Assembly (NCBI GenBank): GCA_025774245.1
Contig: JALGWI010000057.1
Span: 1 to 36,565 of the forward strand
Source of the DNA: a bacterium
Lineage (GTDB): Bacteria; Joyebacterota; Joyebacteria; Joyebacterales; Joyebacteraceae
Length of the DNA stretch: 36,565 nt
Reading direction: 5' to 3'
This document shows positions 25,631 through 33,246 of the stretch, piece by piece; positions within the stretch are counted from its first letter, which is position 1, and each line of letters starts with the position of its first letter. The notes below the pieces were generated by a model. It was given only the letters and a program-made list of their open reading frames with translations. It was not told the origin of the DNA and did no database searches. The position numbers and the translations under genes are program-made.

Positions 25631-27060
25631 CTATCTCAGAAGCACGAGCTTCCGGCTCTCGACGTCGCCGGCAGCCACCATCCGCGCGAAGTAGACGCCG
25701 CTCGCCACCGGATGCCCCGACCGGTCGCGGCCGTCCCACGCGCGCTCGTGGGCGCCAGGCTCGACGATCCCGTCCTCGAGGACCCTCACCAGCGCTCCGC
25801 GCACGTCGTAGACGGCGAGCGTCACGCTCCCCTCGCGCGCGAGGGTGAACGCCAGACGAGCGCCCGGCGTGAACGGGTTCGGGAACGGCTGTGCGAGCGA
25901 CGTCACGGCCACGTCCGCCCCCTCGGGCACGCCGACGGTGTCGTTCAGCCAGAGCCGCGCCTTGACGTTCGCGAGCGTCGCGACGCCGTGGTGTGCGCCG
26001 CCGGAGAGAACAACGGAGAAGTCCTCGGTCGAGGGAACGTGGAACTGCACGTGGTTGCTCGTCAGTCCGTGGGCGACTTCGTAGGCGTCGAACGGGTTCC
26101 CGAACAGATAGTAGCGGACGAAGTTGAACGGGCTCACGATGAAGAACTCGAGCTGGCCCTCGGGGAGATTCACTGCGTACCAGTCCGTGGGGTTCCCGTA
26201 GTAGATGGACCCGTTCAGGACGTCGTACGGCAGGTCGTACTCGACCTCGATGACGTACGGGGCGTCCGTCACGGGCGGAAGCTCGGTGACGTCGAGACTC
26301 GGCACCGGCTCCGGCGCCGTCCAGCTCCAGTAGTAGTGCTCGCCGGGCACGCTCTCGGAGATGACAAGACCGTAGCCGGTCTCCGGGTAGGTCCCCATCG
26401 AAGTGGTGACCTGGATGAAGTAGTTCTGCGCGTCGCCGAGCACGAACTCGATCGTGCCGTCCCGGTCGGTCTCGCCCCAGGTGCCGCGCCCGAGCGCGTA
26501 CGGCGCGTAGTAGGACTCGCTCGCGATCACGACGGCCGCGTTGTCGACCGGGAGCCCGTTCGGGTCGTCGACGTGGACGCTCAGCGTGCAGACCTGCGAG
26601 TAGCGCGACACGACGTCGTAGGTGTACCCGTCGTTCCGCCAGCTCCAGATGCACGAGACGTTCTTGCCGCCACCGTAGTCGCTGTCGTAAGCGATGCCAG
26701 GGTTGGCGATGTGCGTCGGTCCTCCGCCGAGATCGATCTGGTACGGGTACCAGTCTTCGAGCCACATCTCGCACCAGACGTGATCCTCGAGGATGTCCAT
26801 GGCGCACGCGCAGGGGATGAGACACGTCCGCGCCGCGGCACAGAGGAGGTCCTGCAGCTCGCCGCAGTTCCCGTTGTGCTCGTGGGCGATCTGGCTCGGC
26901 TGGATCGGGCGGTTGCCCGAGGCGGCAGACGGTACCGTCTTCGAGCACCAGTTCCCGATCGCGTCCACGGCGAGCATCGAGTCAGTGAACGCGCGACTGC
27001 CCGACCAGTCGTGCCGGCCCCCATCCCACAGCACCTCGAGCGGTGCCATGATCGTCGTGC
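25631..27060 (-). CDS. C-terminal part of frameshifted transglutaminase-like protein, with sorting module
   Basis: This frame continues the protein that starts at 27884; an internal ATG at 27049 exists but has no ribosome site and falls in mid-domain. It carries the transglutaminase-like core: the nucleophile Cys in HNGNCGELQDLL, then DHVWCEMWLEDWYPYQIDLG, which supplies the His and Asp of the C-H-D triad. A carboxypeptidase-regulatory-like segment follows (LSVHVDDPNGLPVDNAAVVIAS, TDRDGTIEFVLGDAQNYFIQV), then a strand-rich region. The FlgD-like module ends it (AQPFPNPFTPGARLAF, VYDVRGALV, WDGRDRSGHPVASGVYF). Such enzymes act as cysteine peptidases or cross-link/deamidate proteins; the substrate is unknown. 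Joining the two frames needs removal of one base near 27050-27062. Confidence 0.8.
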
Positions 27061-27884
27061 TCGTAGTAGAGGTACTCCCGCCAGAACATGTCGTAGACCG
27101 ACGCGTTCATCAGTGTCATCTCGTCCGAGACCTTCGGCATCGCGACCCACCAGTAGTAAATCTCGGAGGGGATCTCGATCTCCACGGTGTCGCCCGCGAC
27201 GACCGTGCGGTACCGCGTCGTCGAGTAGGAGTCCTCGCCGAGGTCGTAGTCGACGATCTCGACGAACGCAAGCTCCGGGTCGATCTGGTACATGAGCTCA
27301 GCGTTGATCTCGAGAAGCTCGGGCTGGAAGTCGCCGTGGGTGAGAACCGCCTTCGAGAGATGCGCCATTGCGAAGGCGACCTCGTCGACCGTTCGGGGAT
27401 CGCCGAGCCCGAGAAGGAGCTCGCCGAGCCCGTCCTGCTTCACCGCCGAGAGCGACCGGATGTTCTGCTCGAGATCGAGGCGCAGCCACGCGGGGGCGAC
27501 CTCGATGCCCGCGCGCATCGTCGGCGTCAGCGTGTACGGCAGGAGCGTGTCGTTCAATGCCTGCCGACCCTGCTCGAACCGGATGACGTACTCCTCCCCC
27601 GCGCCGACGAAGATGGTGCTCTCGAGTGAGTCGGCGAGCACGTAGCCGGCCGGACGATCGAGGCGCCGCGGCGTCGCCGGCTCCGCGTGCGGAACGGCGA
27701 ACGGCACGGTCGTGACCTGGTGGCGGAGATCGGCCGTGCAGCGGACCGGATCGCCAGGATCGACGGTCGCGCCGCGCTGTTCGGGCGTCTCGGCGGGAGA
27801 GCCGGTGACGAGGACCGCCACGAGGGCGGCGGCGAGGACGATGGCGGGCACGGCGGCCCGGACTGAGCGGGTGAGGCTGGGCAT
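26982..27884 (-). CDS. N-terminal part of frameshifted transglutaminase-like protein
   Basis: The ATG at 27884 follows GGAGGATCTC. A signal peptide covers about residues 1-32 (TRSVRAAVPAIVLAAALVAVLV, cleaved near SPAE). Residues 40-275 form a mostly beta N-terminal domain, with LESTIFVGAGEEYVIRF and DTVEIEIPSEIYYWWVAMP, typical of regions preceding bacterial transglutaminase cores. Genuine sequence ends at about residue 278 (WREYLYYEHDD). The remainder to 26982 overlaps the true downstream frame and is spurious. The intact gene would span 27884 to 25631, about 750 residues. Confidence 0.8.
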   Translation of the reverse strand: MPSLTRSVRAAVPAIVLAAALVAVLVTGSPAETPEQRGATVDPGDPVRCTADLRHQVTTVPFAVPHAEPATPRRLDRPAGYVLADSLESTIFVGAGEEYVIRFEQGRQALNDTLLPYTLTPTMRAGIEVAPAWLRLDLEQNIRSLSAVKQDGLGELLLGLGDPRTVDEVAFAMAHLSKAVLTHGDFQPELLEINAELMYQIDPELAFVEIVDYDLGEDSYSTTRYRTVVAGDTVEIEIPSEIYYWWVAMPKVSDEMTLMNASVYDMFWREYLYYEHDDHGTARGAVGWGPARLVGQSRVH

Positions 27885-27969
27885 GAGATCCTCCGGCGAT
27901 TCGGGGGCGCTGGATTCGGGGCGCCGCGAGGGGCGCTGCGCGGGGCCCTGCTCCTCCGGTCTTCAAGCC

Positions 27970-27998
27970 ATTCTACCACGTTTGTGGGGCCGGGTCGA
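27970..27998 (-). promoter_or_regulatory. Extended -10 promoter of the transglutaminase/FG-GAP operon
   Basis: On the minus strand TCGACC (27998-27993) and TAGAAT (27975-27970) are 17 bp apart, with TGG before the -10 (TGgTAGAAT). The leader to the ATG at 27884 is about 80 nt. Confidence 0.55.
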
Positions 27999-28037
27999 TT
28001 GCGGGATCGAGCGGACCGACACCCCGTCGTTTCTCCC

Positions 28038-28066
28038 TTGACGGCGGCGGCCCAGTGAGATAACGT
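28038..28066 (+). promoter_or_regulatory. Candidate promoter of the MoxR operon leader
   Basis: TTGACG (28038-28043) is 17 bp from TAACGT (28061-28066). The MoxR start is about 500 bp downstream, so a long leader would be transcribed. Confidence 0.4.
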
Positions 28067-28125
28067 ACCTTGTCCGTCGAGTCACGCGACCCGGCGGGCT
28101 CTTCTCTACCCAGAGCGGGCCGCCT

Positions 28126-28328
28126 GCGCGGGGCCCGCGCGTAGACGTCAGTTCACAGGCAAAGGCAGCCAATGCGGGTGCCGGCCGGCCCCGGCCGGGA
28201 CCGCAACAGGGAGGACCCCATGCGGCTACAGAAACGTCCTGTTGAAGGGAATGAACGTTAGCTGCGGGTGATCCCTAGCTGAACGGAAGACGCCCCTCCC
28301 GGGCGGACGCTCCCGAGCGCATCGGGAG
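28126..28328 (+). other. Structured leader region upstream of MoxR, unclassified
   Basis: Several hairpins are clustered here. GCGCGG/CCGCGC pairs at 28126-28140. A long stem at 28174-28204 has core CCGGCCG/CGGCCGG and loop GCCC. CAACAGG (28204-28210) pairs with CCTGTTG (28238-28244). GTTCA (28151-28155) and TGAAC (28252-28256) can close the whole as a multibranch structure. CTCCCGA/TCGGGAG forms a further hairpin at 28310-28328. I compared it mentally with c-di-GMP, cobalamin, TPP, SAM, glycine, ykkC and RNase P patterns and saw no match. It may be an unassigned leader RNA or just GC-rich self-pairing. Confidence 0.3.
28220..28261 (+). CDS. Possible 13-residue leader peptide
   Basis: ATG at 28220 is preceded by AGGGAGGA with a 4-nt gap and reads MRLQKRPVEGNER before TAG. 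It lies inside the structured leader and one of its stems (CCTGTTG) overlaps the coding part. A translated leader controlling the downstream operon is conceivable, but a frame this short can arise by chance. Confidence 0.2.
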   Translation: MRLQKRPVEGNER

Positions 28329-28573
28329 CCTCGTCCTGGAGAACCCGCGCCTTTCCGCTGCCTCCTGCCCTTCCCCGGCGCACACAGGTATCCCCGCAGG
28401 CACAGAGGTCGTGTCGAAGGCTCCATGCGTTCGGTGCCGTCGGCACGTCCGAACGCGCGCGGACGCGCGTGGCGTGCCGTCGTGAGCCGCGTCCCCCTGA
28501 GGTCAGCAGGGCGGTCGGAAGGCAACGGCGGATCGCTCCGCGCTCCCGCACACAGCCTGGAAGGAGCGGGGAT

Positions 28574-29638
28574 TTGAACACCGCCGTTACCGTCAGTCAG
28601 AAGGAGCTCTTCGACTTCCTTCTGAACGTTGCCGTCGCGAGGCCGGTCTTCATCTGGGGACCGCCCGGGGTCGGGAAGTCGGCCATCGTCGAGCAGTTCG
28701 CGGACGAGCTCGAGATGACCTGCGTCTCCCTCCTCGGGAGCCAGCTCGCGCCGGAGGACATCGTTGGCGTGCCCCAGATCATCGACGGCCGCAGCCGGTT
28801 CTGCCCGCCCACGATGATCGCGCGGGAGGAGCCGTACTGCCTCTTCCTGGACGAGCTGAACGCCTGTTCCCACGAGGTGCAGAAGGCGTTCTACAGCCTG
28901 ATCCACGAGAGGCGGCTCGGGGAGTACCGGCTCCCCGAGGGCTCGATCGTGATCGGGGCCGGGAACCGCGCCCAGGACAGCGCGATCGTGAAGACGATGT
29001 CCTCGGCGCTCATCAACCGGATGGTGCACGTCCACCTGAAGGCGTCGCACCGGGACTGGCTCGAGTGGGCCTACGGGAACGCCATCCACCACCTCGTCCT
29101 CCAGTACATCGAGACGCGCCCGGACCACCTGTGGGTCGAACCCCCCAAGCACGAGGAGCCGTTCTCGTCCCCGCGCGCCTGGCACATGCTGAGCGACACG
29201 CTCAAGGAGTTCGGCGAGGGGGTCACGAACGAGCAGCTCTCGATCCTCGCGTTCGGCTGCCTCTCGCCTCAGCACGCCGGGCAGTTCAAGGCGTTCGTGA
29301 AGCACATCCGCGGCAAGTACCGCTTGTCGGCGATCATGGACGGCGAGATCTCCTGGCCGCGCCAGCCGGAGGACCGCGACCTTCTCTACTTCCTCGCGCA
29401 GTCGTTCCGCGCGCAGCTCATCAAGGAGCTTCCGTCCAAGAAGGAGTCCGGAGGAAACGGCGCCCGCAAGCTCGCCCACAAGGCGAAGGCGCACATCAAG
29501 ACGCTCGCGAACATCAACCTCGAGGTCGCGCAGATGGTCGTCGCCGAACAGGAGGACGGCAACACGCTCCCGGGCTGGTTCATGGTCGACATCGTCCGCG
29601 ACCTCCCGCGTCTCGTGGACAGGAGGAAGAATGGCTAA
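28574..29638 (+). CDS. MoxR-family AAA+ ATPase
   Basis: A 354-residue AAA+ ATPase of the MoxR group. Such proteins act as chaperone-like motors that load metals or remodel protein complexes, typically together with a vWA-domain partner. I place the start at TTG 28574, which follows AAGGAG (28561-28566) by 7 nt and begins NTAVTVSQKELFDFLL. The longer frame from ATG 28469 adds an Arg/Pro-rich tail unlike the family and has no ribosome site. Walker A is GPPGVGKS (Lys35), Walker B is CLFLDELN (Asp93, Glu94), and a sensor-1 Asn lies in VIGAGNR. Further blocks match MoxR-like ATPases (QLAPEDIVGVPQ, ALINRMVHVHL). Its stop overlaps the ATG of the next gene by 8 bp, so translation is coupled. Confidence 0.92.
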   Translation: MNTAVTVSQKELFDFLLNVAVARPVFIWGPPGVGKSAIVEQFADELEMTCVSLLGSQLAPEDIVGVPQIIDGRSRFCPPTMIAREEPYCLFLDELNACSHEVQKAFYSLIHERRLGEYRLPEGSIVIGAGNRAQDSAIVKTMSSALINRMVHVHLKASHRDWLEWAYGNAIHHLVLQYIETRPDHLWVEPPKHEEPFSSPRAWHMLSDTLKEFGEGVTNEQLSILAFGCLSPQHAGQFKAFVKHIRGKYRLSAIMDGEISWPRQPEDRDLLYFLAQSFRAQLIKELPSKKESGGNGARKLAHKAKAHIKTLANINLEVAQMVVAEQEDGNTLPGWFMVDIVRDLPRLVDRRKNG

Positions 29639-31463
29639 AGGCAAGAAGGGAAAGGGCGGGAAGAAGGGGAAGAAGTCCAAGGAGGCACTGGCGGAGGAGA
29701 ACTGGGAGCTCGGCAGCTGGGAGGTGTTCCATCACCCCATGTTCAACAGCTTCCACTACGAGGTGTCCACCCGGGACACGGGGGGCGTCCACTGCCCGGA
29801 CGACGGCTGGCTCGTCGGGACTTCGACCGGCAGGATCGCCGTGAACGACACGCGGCTCTGCGATCCCGATGAGTGGACCTACGTGCTCGCGCACGCGCTT
29901 CTCCACCTTGGGTTCGGTCACTACCAGAAGAGGGAGAGGCCCTGGGAGTGGAACGCCGCCTGCGACGTCGTCGTCGCCAGGTTCCTCTCGGAGCTCAAGC
30001 TCGGGCGCCCGCCGGCTGAGCTCCGTATCGCGGGAGGGTTCCCCCCGCAGAACGAGGAGGCGCTCTACCGCGAGTTCTGCGTCTCCGGCATCCCCGACCA
30101 TCTCCAGGACCTTGGGACGGCGGGGCGCGGGAGTCGGGACATGCTCTTCCGGTCGGGCCCGCCGGTCCTGGACAGGAAGTACGCGAAGGACTACGAGACC
30201 GTCCTCAGCATCGGACTCGCGCGGGCTGTCCGGAACGCCGTGAACGTGGCGGGCGGAGCGAAGCCGTGGACGGGACAGGACCCGAGGCTGACCGTGGCCG
30301 AGCGCGCCCGCCGCTGGTTCGTGAACCACTACCCCCTCCTGGGCGCGCTCGCCGCATCGTTCAAGATCATCACCGATCATGAGGCCTGCCGCCGGCTCGA
30401 CATCAGGATCGCGGCCGTCCACGACGGGATGAAGGAGATCTACGTCAACGAGTTCGCCGACCTGAACGAGGAGGAGTGCCGCTTCGTGATGGGCCACGAG
30501 CTCCTGCACGCCGGGCTCAGGCACGGCGCCCGCGGCCAGGGCCGCGATCCGTATCTCTGGAACGTCGCCTGCGATTTCGTGGTGAACGGCTGGCTCGTGG
30601 AGATGGGGATCGGGGACATCCCCAGGTGCGGCGGGCTCTTCGACCCGGAGCTCAAGGGTGAGTCGGCCGAGTCGGTCTACGACCGAATCGTTCAGGACAT
30701 CAGGCGCTTCAAGAAGCTCGCGACCTTCCGGGGGGTAGGCGCCCCCGACATCCTTCCCGAGGCCGCGAGGCCGGGCGCCTCAGCGGGCGACGGCATCAAC
30801 CTCGACGAGTTCTACAGGAGCTGCCTCGAGCAGGGGCTCGCCTACCACCAGGAGCAGGGTCGCGGGCTCCTGCCCGCCGGCCTCATCGAGGAGATCCGCG
30901 CGCTCTCGGTGCCTCCCATCCCCTGGGACGTCGAGCTCGCGCGGTGGTTCGACGAGCACTTCAGGCCGATCGAGAAGGTGAGGACCTACGCCCGGCCGAG
31001 CAGACGCCAGTCGTCGACACCCGACATCCCGCGACCGCGACTGGTGGTGCCCGACGAGGCCCGCGAGACCAGAACGTACGGCGTCGTCCTCGACACGTCG
31101 GGCTCGATGGACAGGATGCTCCTCGCAAAGGCCCTGGGCGCGATCGCGAGCTACAGCGTGTCGCGCGACGTCCCCGCGGCGCGGGTCGTCTTCTGCGACG
31201 CCGTCGCGTACGACCAGGGCTACATGGCGCCCGAGGAGATCGCGGGAAGGGTCAAGGTGAAGGGCAGGGGCGGCACGGTGCTCCAGCCCGGCGTGAGGCT
31301 TCTCGAGAAAGCGCTCGACTTCCCCAAGGACGCGCCGATCCTCATCATCACCGATGGCTGGTGCGACGAGGTCCGGACGAGGCGCGACCACGCGTTCCTG
31401 CTGCCGAAAGGCCAGTCGCTCCCGTTCGTTCCGAAGGGCAAGGTCTTCCGGATCTGCGAGTGA
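29631..31463 (+). CDS. Dual metallopeptidase-like (DUF2201) and vWA protein, MoxR partner
   Basis: A 610-residue cytoplasmic protein. The first 16 residues are Lys/Gly-rich (KGKKGKGGKKGKK). Two metallopeptidase-like domains of the DUF2201 type follow. The first (about residues 30-180) has H-A-L-L-H (His88, His92) and His97, with Ala in place of the catalytic Glu. The second (about 205-350) has a full H-E-L-L-H (His289, Glu290, His293) and His298. Both are followed by a W-N-x-A-C-D block. The C-terminal vWA domain (about 480-610) has the metal-site motif D-T-S-G-S (Asp488, Ser490, Ser492), the Thr in GRGGTVLQPG and the Asp in ILIITDG. It is translationally coupled to the MoxR ATPase, and the two are expected to work together. 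Target and pathway are unknown. There is no signal peptide. Confidence 0.9.
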   Translation: MAKGKKGKGGKKGKKSKEALAEENWELGSWEVFHHPMFNSFHYEVSTRDTGGVHCPDDGWLVGTSTGRIAVNDTRLCDPDEWTYVLAHALLHLGFGHYQKRERPWEWNAACDVVVARFLSELKLGRPPAELRIAGGFPPQNEEALYREFCVSGIPDHLQDLGTAGRGSRDMLFRSGPPVLDRKYAKDYETVLSIGLARAVRNAVNVAGGAKPWTGQDPRLTVAERARRWFVNHYPLLGALAASFKIITDHEACRRLDIRIAAVHDGMKEIYVNEFADLNEEECRFVMGHELLHAGLRHGARGQGRDPYLWNVACDFVVNGWLVEMGIGDIPRCGGLFDPELKGESAESVYDRIVQDIRRFKKLATFRGVGAPDILPEAARPGASAGDGINLDEFYRSCLEQGLAYHQEQGRGLLPAGLIEEIRALSVPPIPWDVELARWFDEHFRPIEKVRTYARPSRRQSSTPDIPRPRLVVPDEARETRTYGVVLDTSGSMDRMLLAKALGAIASYSVSRDVPAARVVFCDAVAYDQGYMAPEEIAGRVKVKGRGGTVLQPGVRLLEKALDFPKDAPILIITDGWCDEVRTRRDHAFLLPKGQSLPFVPKGKVFRICE

Positions 31464-31490
31464 TAGCGCGATCGGACACACGCTTCTCCC

Positions 31491-32771
31491 CTACCCCTCG
31501 AGGTCCGTCACCCTTCCCATGAAGAGGATCGCGCCGGTCGCCGTGTCGCGGATCAGGAAGAGGAACGGACGGTCCGCGCGGAAGACGGTCGGCTCCTGGA
31601 AGGACGCCTTGAGAGTAACGACGGCGGTCGCCGCGGCGGCCTCCGTCCCCTCCTCGTTCACCTCGACGAAGGCCTTGTGGAGCACGTTGCTCACGAAGAG
31701 CGTCTTCGTGCCGTCCATGCCGGAGAGGTCGGCAGCGTCGCCGCGGAACACGTCGTGCATCCCGAGCGCGATCAGGTCGTCCCGGAGCTCCGCGGTCCCC
31801 CACGTCATCTCGAATCTGGGAAGGTGGACGGTGACCTCCTGCTTCCCGAGCCCCTTCGACCACTCGTCGAGCCTCTCGGAAGTGAGCGCCTTCTCGACCG
31901 TCGCCAGACCGCCGGCCAGGTTCTCCCTCGGCAGCACGACGACCATCGAAGCCCCGTCCCCCTGGTACGGCAGCTCGATGACCTGGAGGTCCTCCGTCTC
32001 GAGATAGCGATAGTCGTCCTTCCTCCGCATGAGAGACACGCTCGTCTCGGCGCGCTCGCCGTGGAAAGGCGCGACCTCGGTCGCCTTCGTATCGAACTGG
32101 ATCTCCCAGAGCCCCTTGAAGTAGATCGCGTTCGTGAGGACGAGGGTCGTCGCGGGCCCGAGGACGCCGGGGGGAATGAGGTCCTTGATCTTCTCCCTCG
32201 TCCGGTCCTCGACCCAGGCGTTGATCTCACCCCTCGCACCCTCGGCGTTCGTCACGAAGTCCACGCGGTTCATGCCCGCGCCGTAGTGCTTCTCGAGATC
32301 GCTGAGAAACGTCTCGAGGAAGGGATACTCCTTCTGTCCCCAGAGGCTGTTGGCGACGTGGAGCTCGTAGCCCCGCGTCTTCGGGTCAGCGGCGATGCTC
32401 TTCTCCGTCGCGGCAAATGCAGCGGCGACGCGATCGTGCCCCCAGACGGCCGCGGTCTCCGACGCGTCACGGGGCAGATGGAGGACCGCCGCCATCTCCG
32501 TCTCGGTGTTCGCGCGGGCGCCCGCGTACGTCATCGCGAGCGCGCTCGAGATGCTATACGGCGAGAAGAAGAGATTGCCCTGCCCGGCCAGCCGGGCGTA
32601 GAGGTCGAGCGCGAAGCGCGTGTTCCCCGCGACCACGGCGCTGACGTCACCCTCTTCGATTGCGATGTCGGAGTGCACCGGCTCCTCCTCACCCCCACAT
32701 GTCGCCGTCAGAAACAGGACAGCCAGGAGCGCTCCCGCGAGCGTCTCTCTGTGTCGGATCGCCTTCCTCAT
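31491..32771 (-). CDS. Serpin (serine protease inhibitor), exported, probable lipoprotein
   Basis: A 426-residue serpin. The ATG at 32771 is preferred because it follows GAGGGGG and starts an export signal (MRKAIRHRETLAGALLAVLFLTATC); the Cys at about 25 may be lipidated, though the lipobox is imperfect. The longer frame to 32897 is unlikely. Family blocks are NLFFSPYSISSALAMTYAGA, LTNAIYFKGLWEIQF, and the hinge EEGTEAAAATAVV of an inhibitory reactive loop. FRADRPFLFLIRD and GRVTDLEG close the fold. Small Ala/Thr hinge residues predict an inhibitor. Counting from the hinge puts the scissile bond at Ala-Ser (after TLKA). Counting back from FRADRPF puts Lys at P1. The gene is divergent from the caspase-like protein and converges, 28 bp away, on the MoxR-vWA operon. 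Confidence 0.95.
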   Translation of the reverse strand: MRKAIRHRETLAGALLAVLFLTATCGGEEEPVHSDIAIEEGDVSAVVAGNTRFALDLYARLAGQGNLFFSPYSISSALAMTYAGARANTETEMAAVLHLPRDASETAAVWGHDRVAAAFAATEKSIAADPKTRGYELHVANSLWGQKEYPFLETFLSDLEKHYGAGMNRVDFVTNAEGARGEINAWVEDRTREKIKDLIPPGVLGPATTLVLTNAIYFKGLWEIQFDTKATEVAPFHGERAETSVSLMRRKDDYRYLETEDLQVIELPYQGDGASMVVVLPRENLAGGLATVEKALTSERLDEWSKGLGKQEVTVHLPRFEMTWGTAELRDDLIALGMHDVFRGDAADLSGMDGTKTLFVSNVLHKAFVEVNEEGTEAAAATAVVTLKASFQEPTVFRADRPFLFLIRDTATGAILFMGRVTDLEG

Positions 32772-32887
32772 CTTCGGCCCCCTCTTCTCTGGGTCCCTGG
32801 GTCGGGCGGGAATCACCTTCGGCCCCCGATCTTCGATCCCTGATGGACTCGACACCCGCGACGCAGGCCGAGTTGTCGCAGGCCCGT

Positions 32888-32896
32888 ATGATACCA
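32888..32896 (-). promoter_or_regulatory. Extended -10 element of the serpin promoter
   Basis: TATCAT (minus strand, 32893-32888) is preceded by TGG, giving TGgTATCAT, about 110 bp before the serpin ATG. No good -35 box is seen at 16-18 bp. Confidence 0.4.
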
Positions 32897-32970
32897 CGGC
32901 GCACCGCGGACGGCACCGCGGTCACACGCCCGATCGGGCCGCGGCCGGGTGACCTCAACCAAGAAATACC

Positions 32971-32999
32971 TTGACCGCACCACTTTGGTCTGATATCAT
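32971..32999 (+). promoter_or_regulatory. Strong promoter of the caspase-like protein gene
   Basis: TTGACC (32971-32976) is 17 bp from TATCAT (32994-32999), with TGA before the -10. It is the best overall match to sigma-70 in the window. Transcription would start near 33006, leaving a 240-nt leader with hairpins before the ATG at 33247. Confidence 0.65.
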
Positions 33000-33061
33000 C
33001 TCGTCGGAGTGGAAGCAAGCTAGAACTCGCTGTCCAAGCTGGTGAGGTCATGTTCAGAAGC

Positions 33062-33122
33062 GCGATCCCATCGAGAGCGGATCGCCGACGCTAACCAAGC
33101 GCCTGTGGATACCTGCAGGCGC
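33062..33122 (+). other. Two hairpins in the leader of the caspase-like protein gene
   Basis: GCGATCC (33062-33068) pairs with GGATCGC (33079-33085). GCGCCTG (33099-33105) pairs with CAGGCGC (33116-33122), flanked by CAAG and CTTG that can extend the second stem. TTCTTGTGCTTC follows. This could be an attenuator or a small RNA end; no known riboswitch class was recognised. I see no gene in 32999-33246. Confidence 0.35.
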
Positions 33123-33246
33123 GTTCTTGTGCTTCACGCAGTGGCTGGTAGTCACCCTCCACCGCTCGCGGGTCTCCCTGACCTGCCCCCGCGTCACCTC
33201 GAGCCTCCACCGCTACGTGCGCACCCATGAGGAAGGGAGGACACCC

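Noticed and set aside
28141-28260. Cyclic-di-GMP or other known riboswitch upstream of MoxR
   Set aside because: A CACAGGCAAAGGC stretch looked similar at first, but the second conserved GCAAAGC-type block and the tetraloop/receptor layout are absent.
28469-28573. N-terminal extension of the MoxR ATPase from ATG 28469
   Set aside because: The extra 35 residues are Arg/Pro-rich and lack a ribosome site, whereas TTG 28574 has AAGGAG at the right distance.
28226-29680. 484-codon minus-strand frame over the MoxR gene
   Set aside because: Antisense to clear Walker A/B motifs; no start signals and no recognisable domain.
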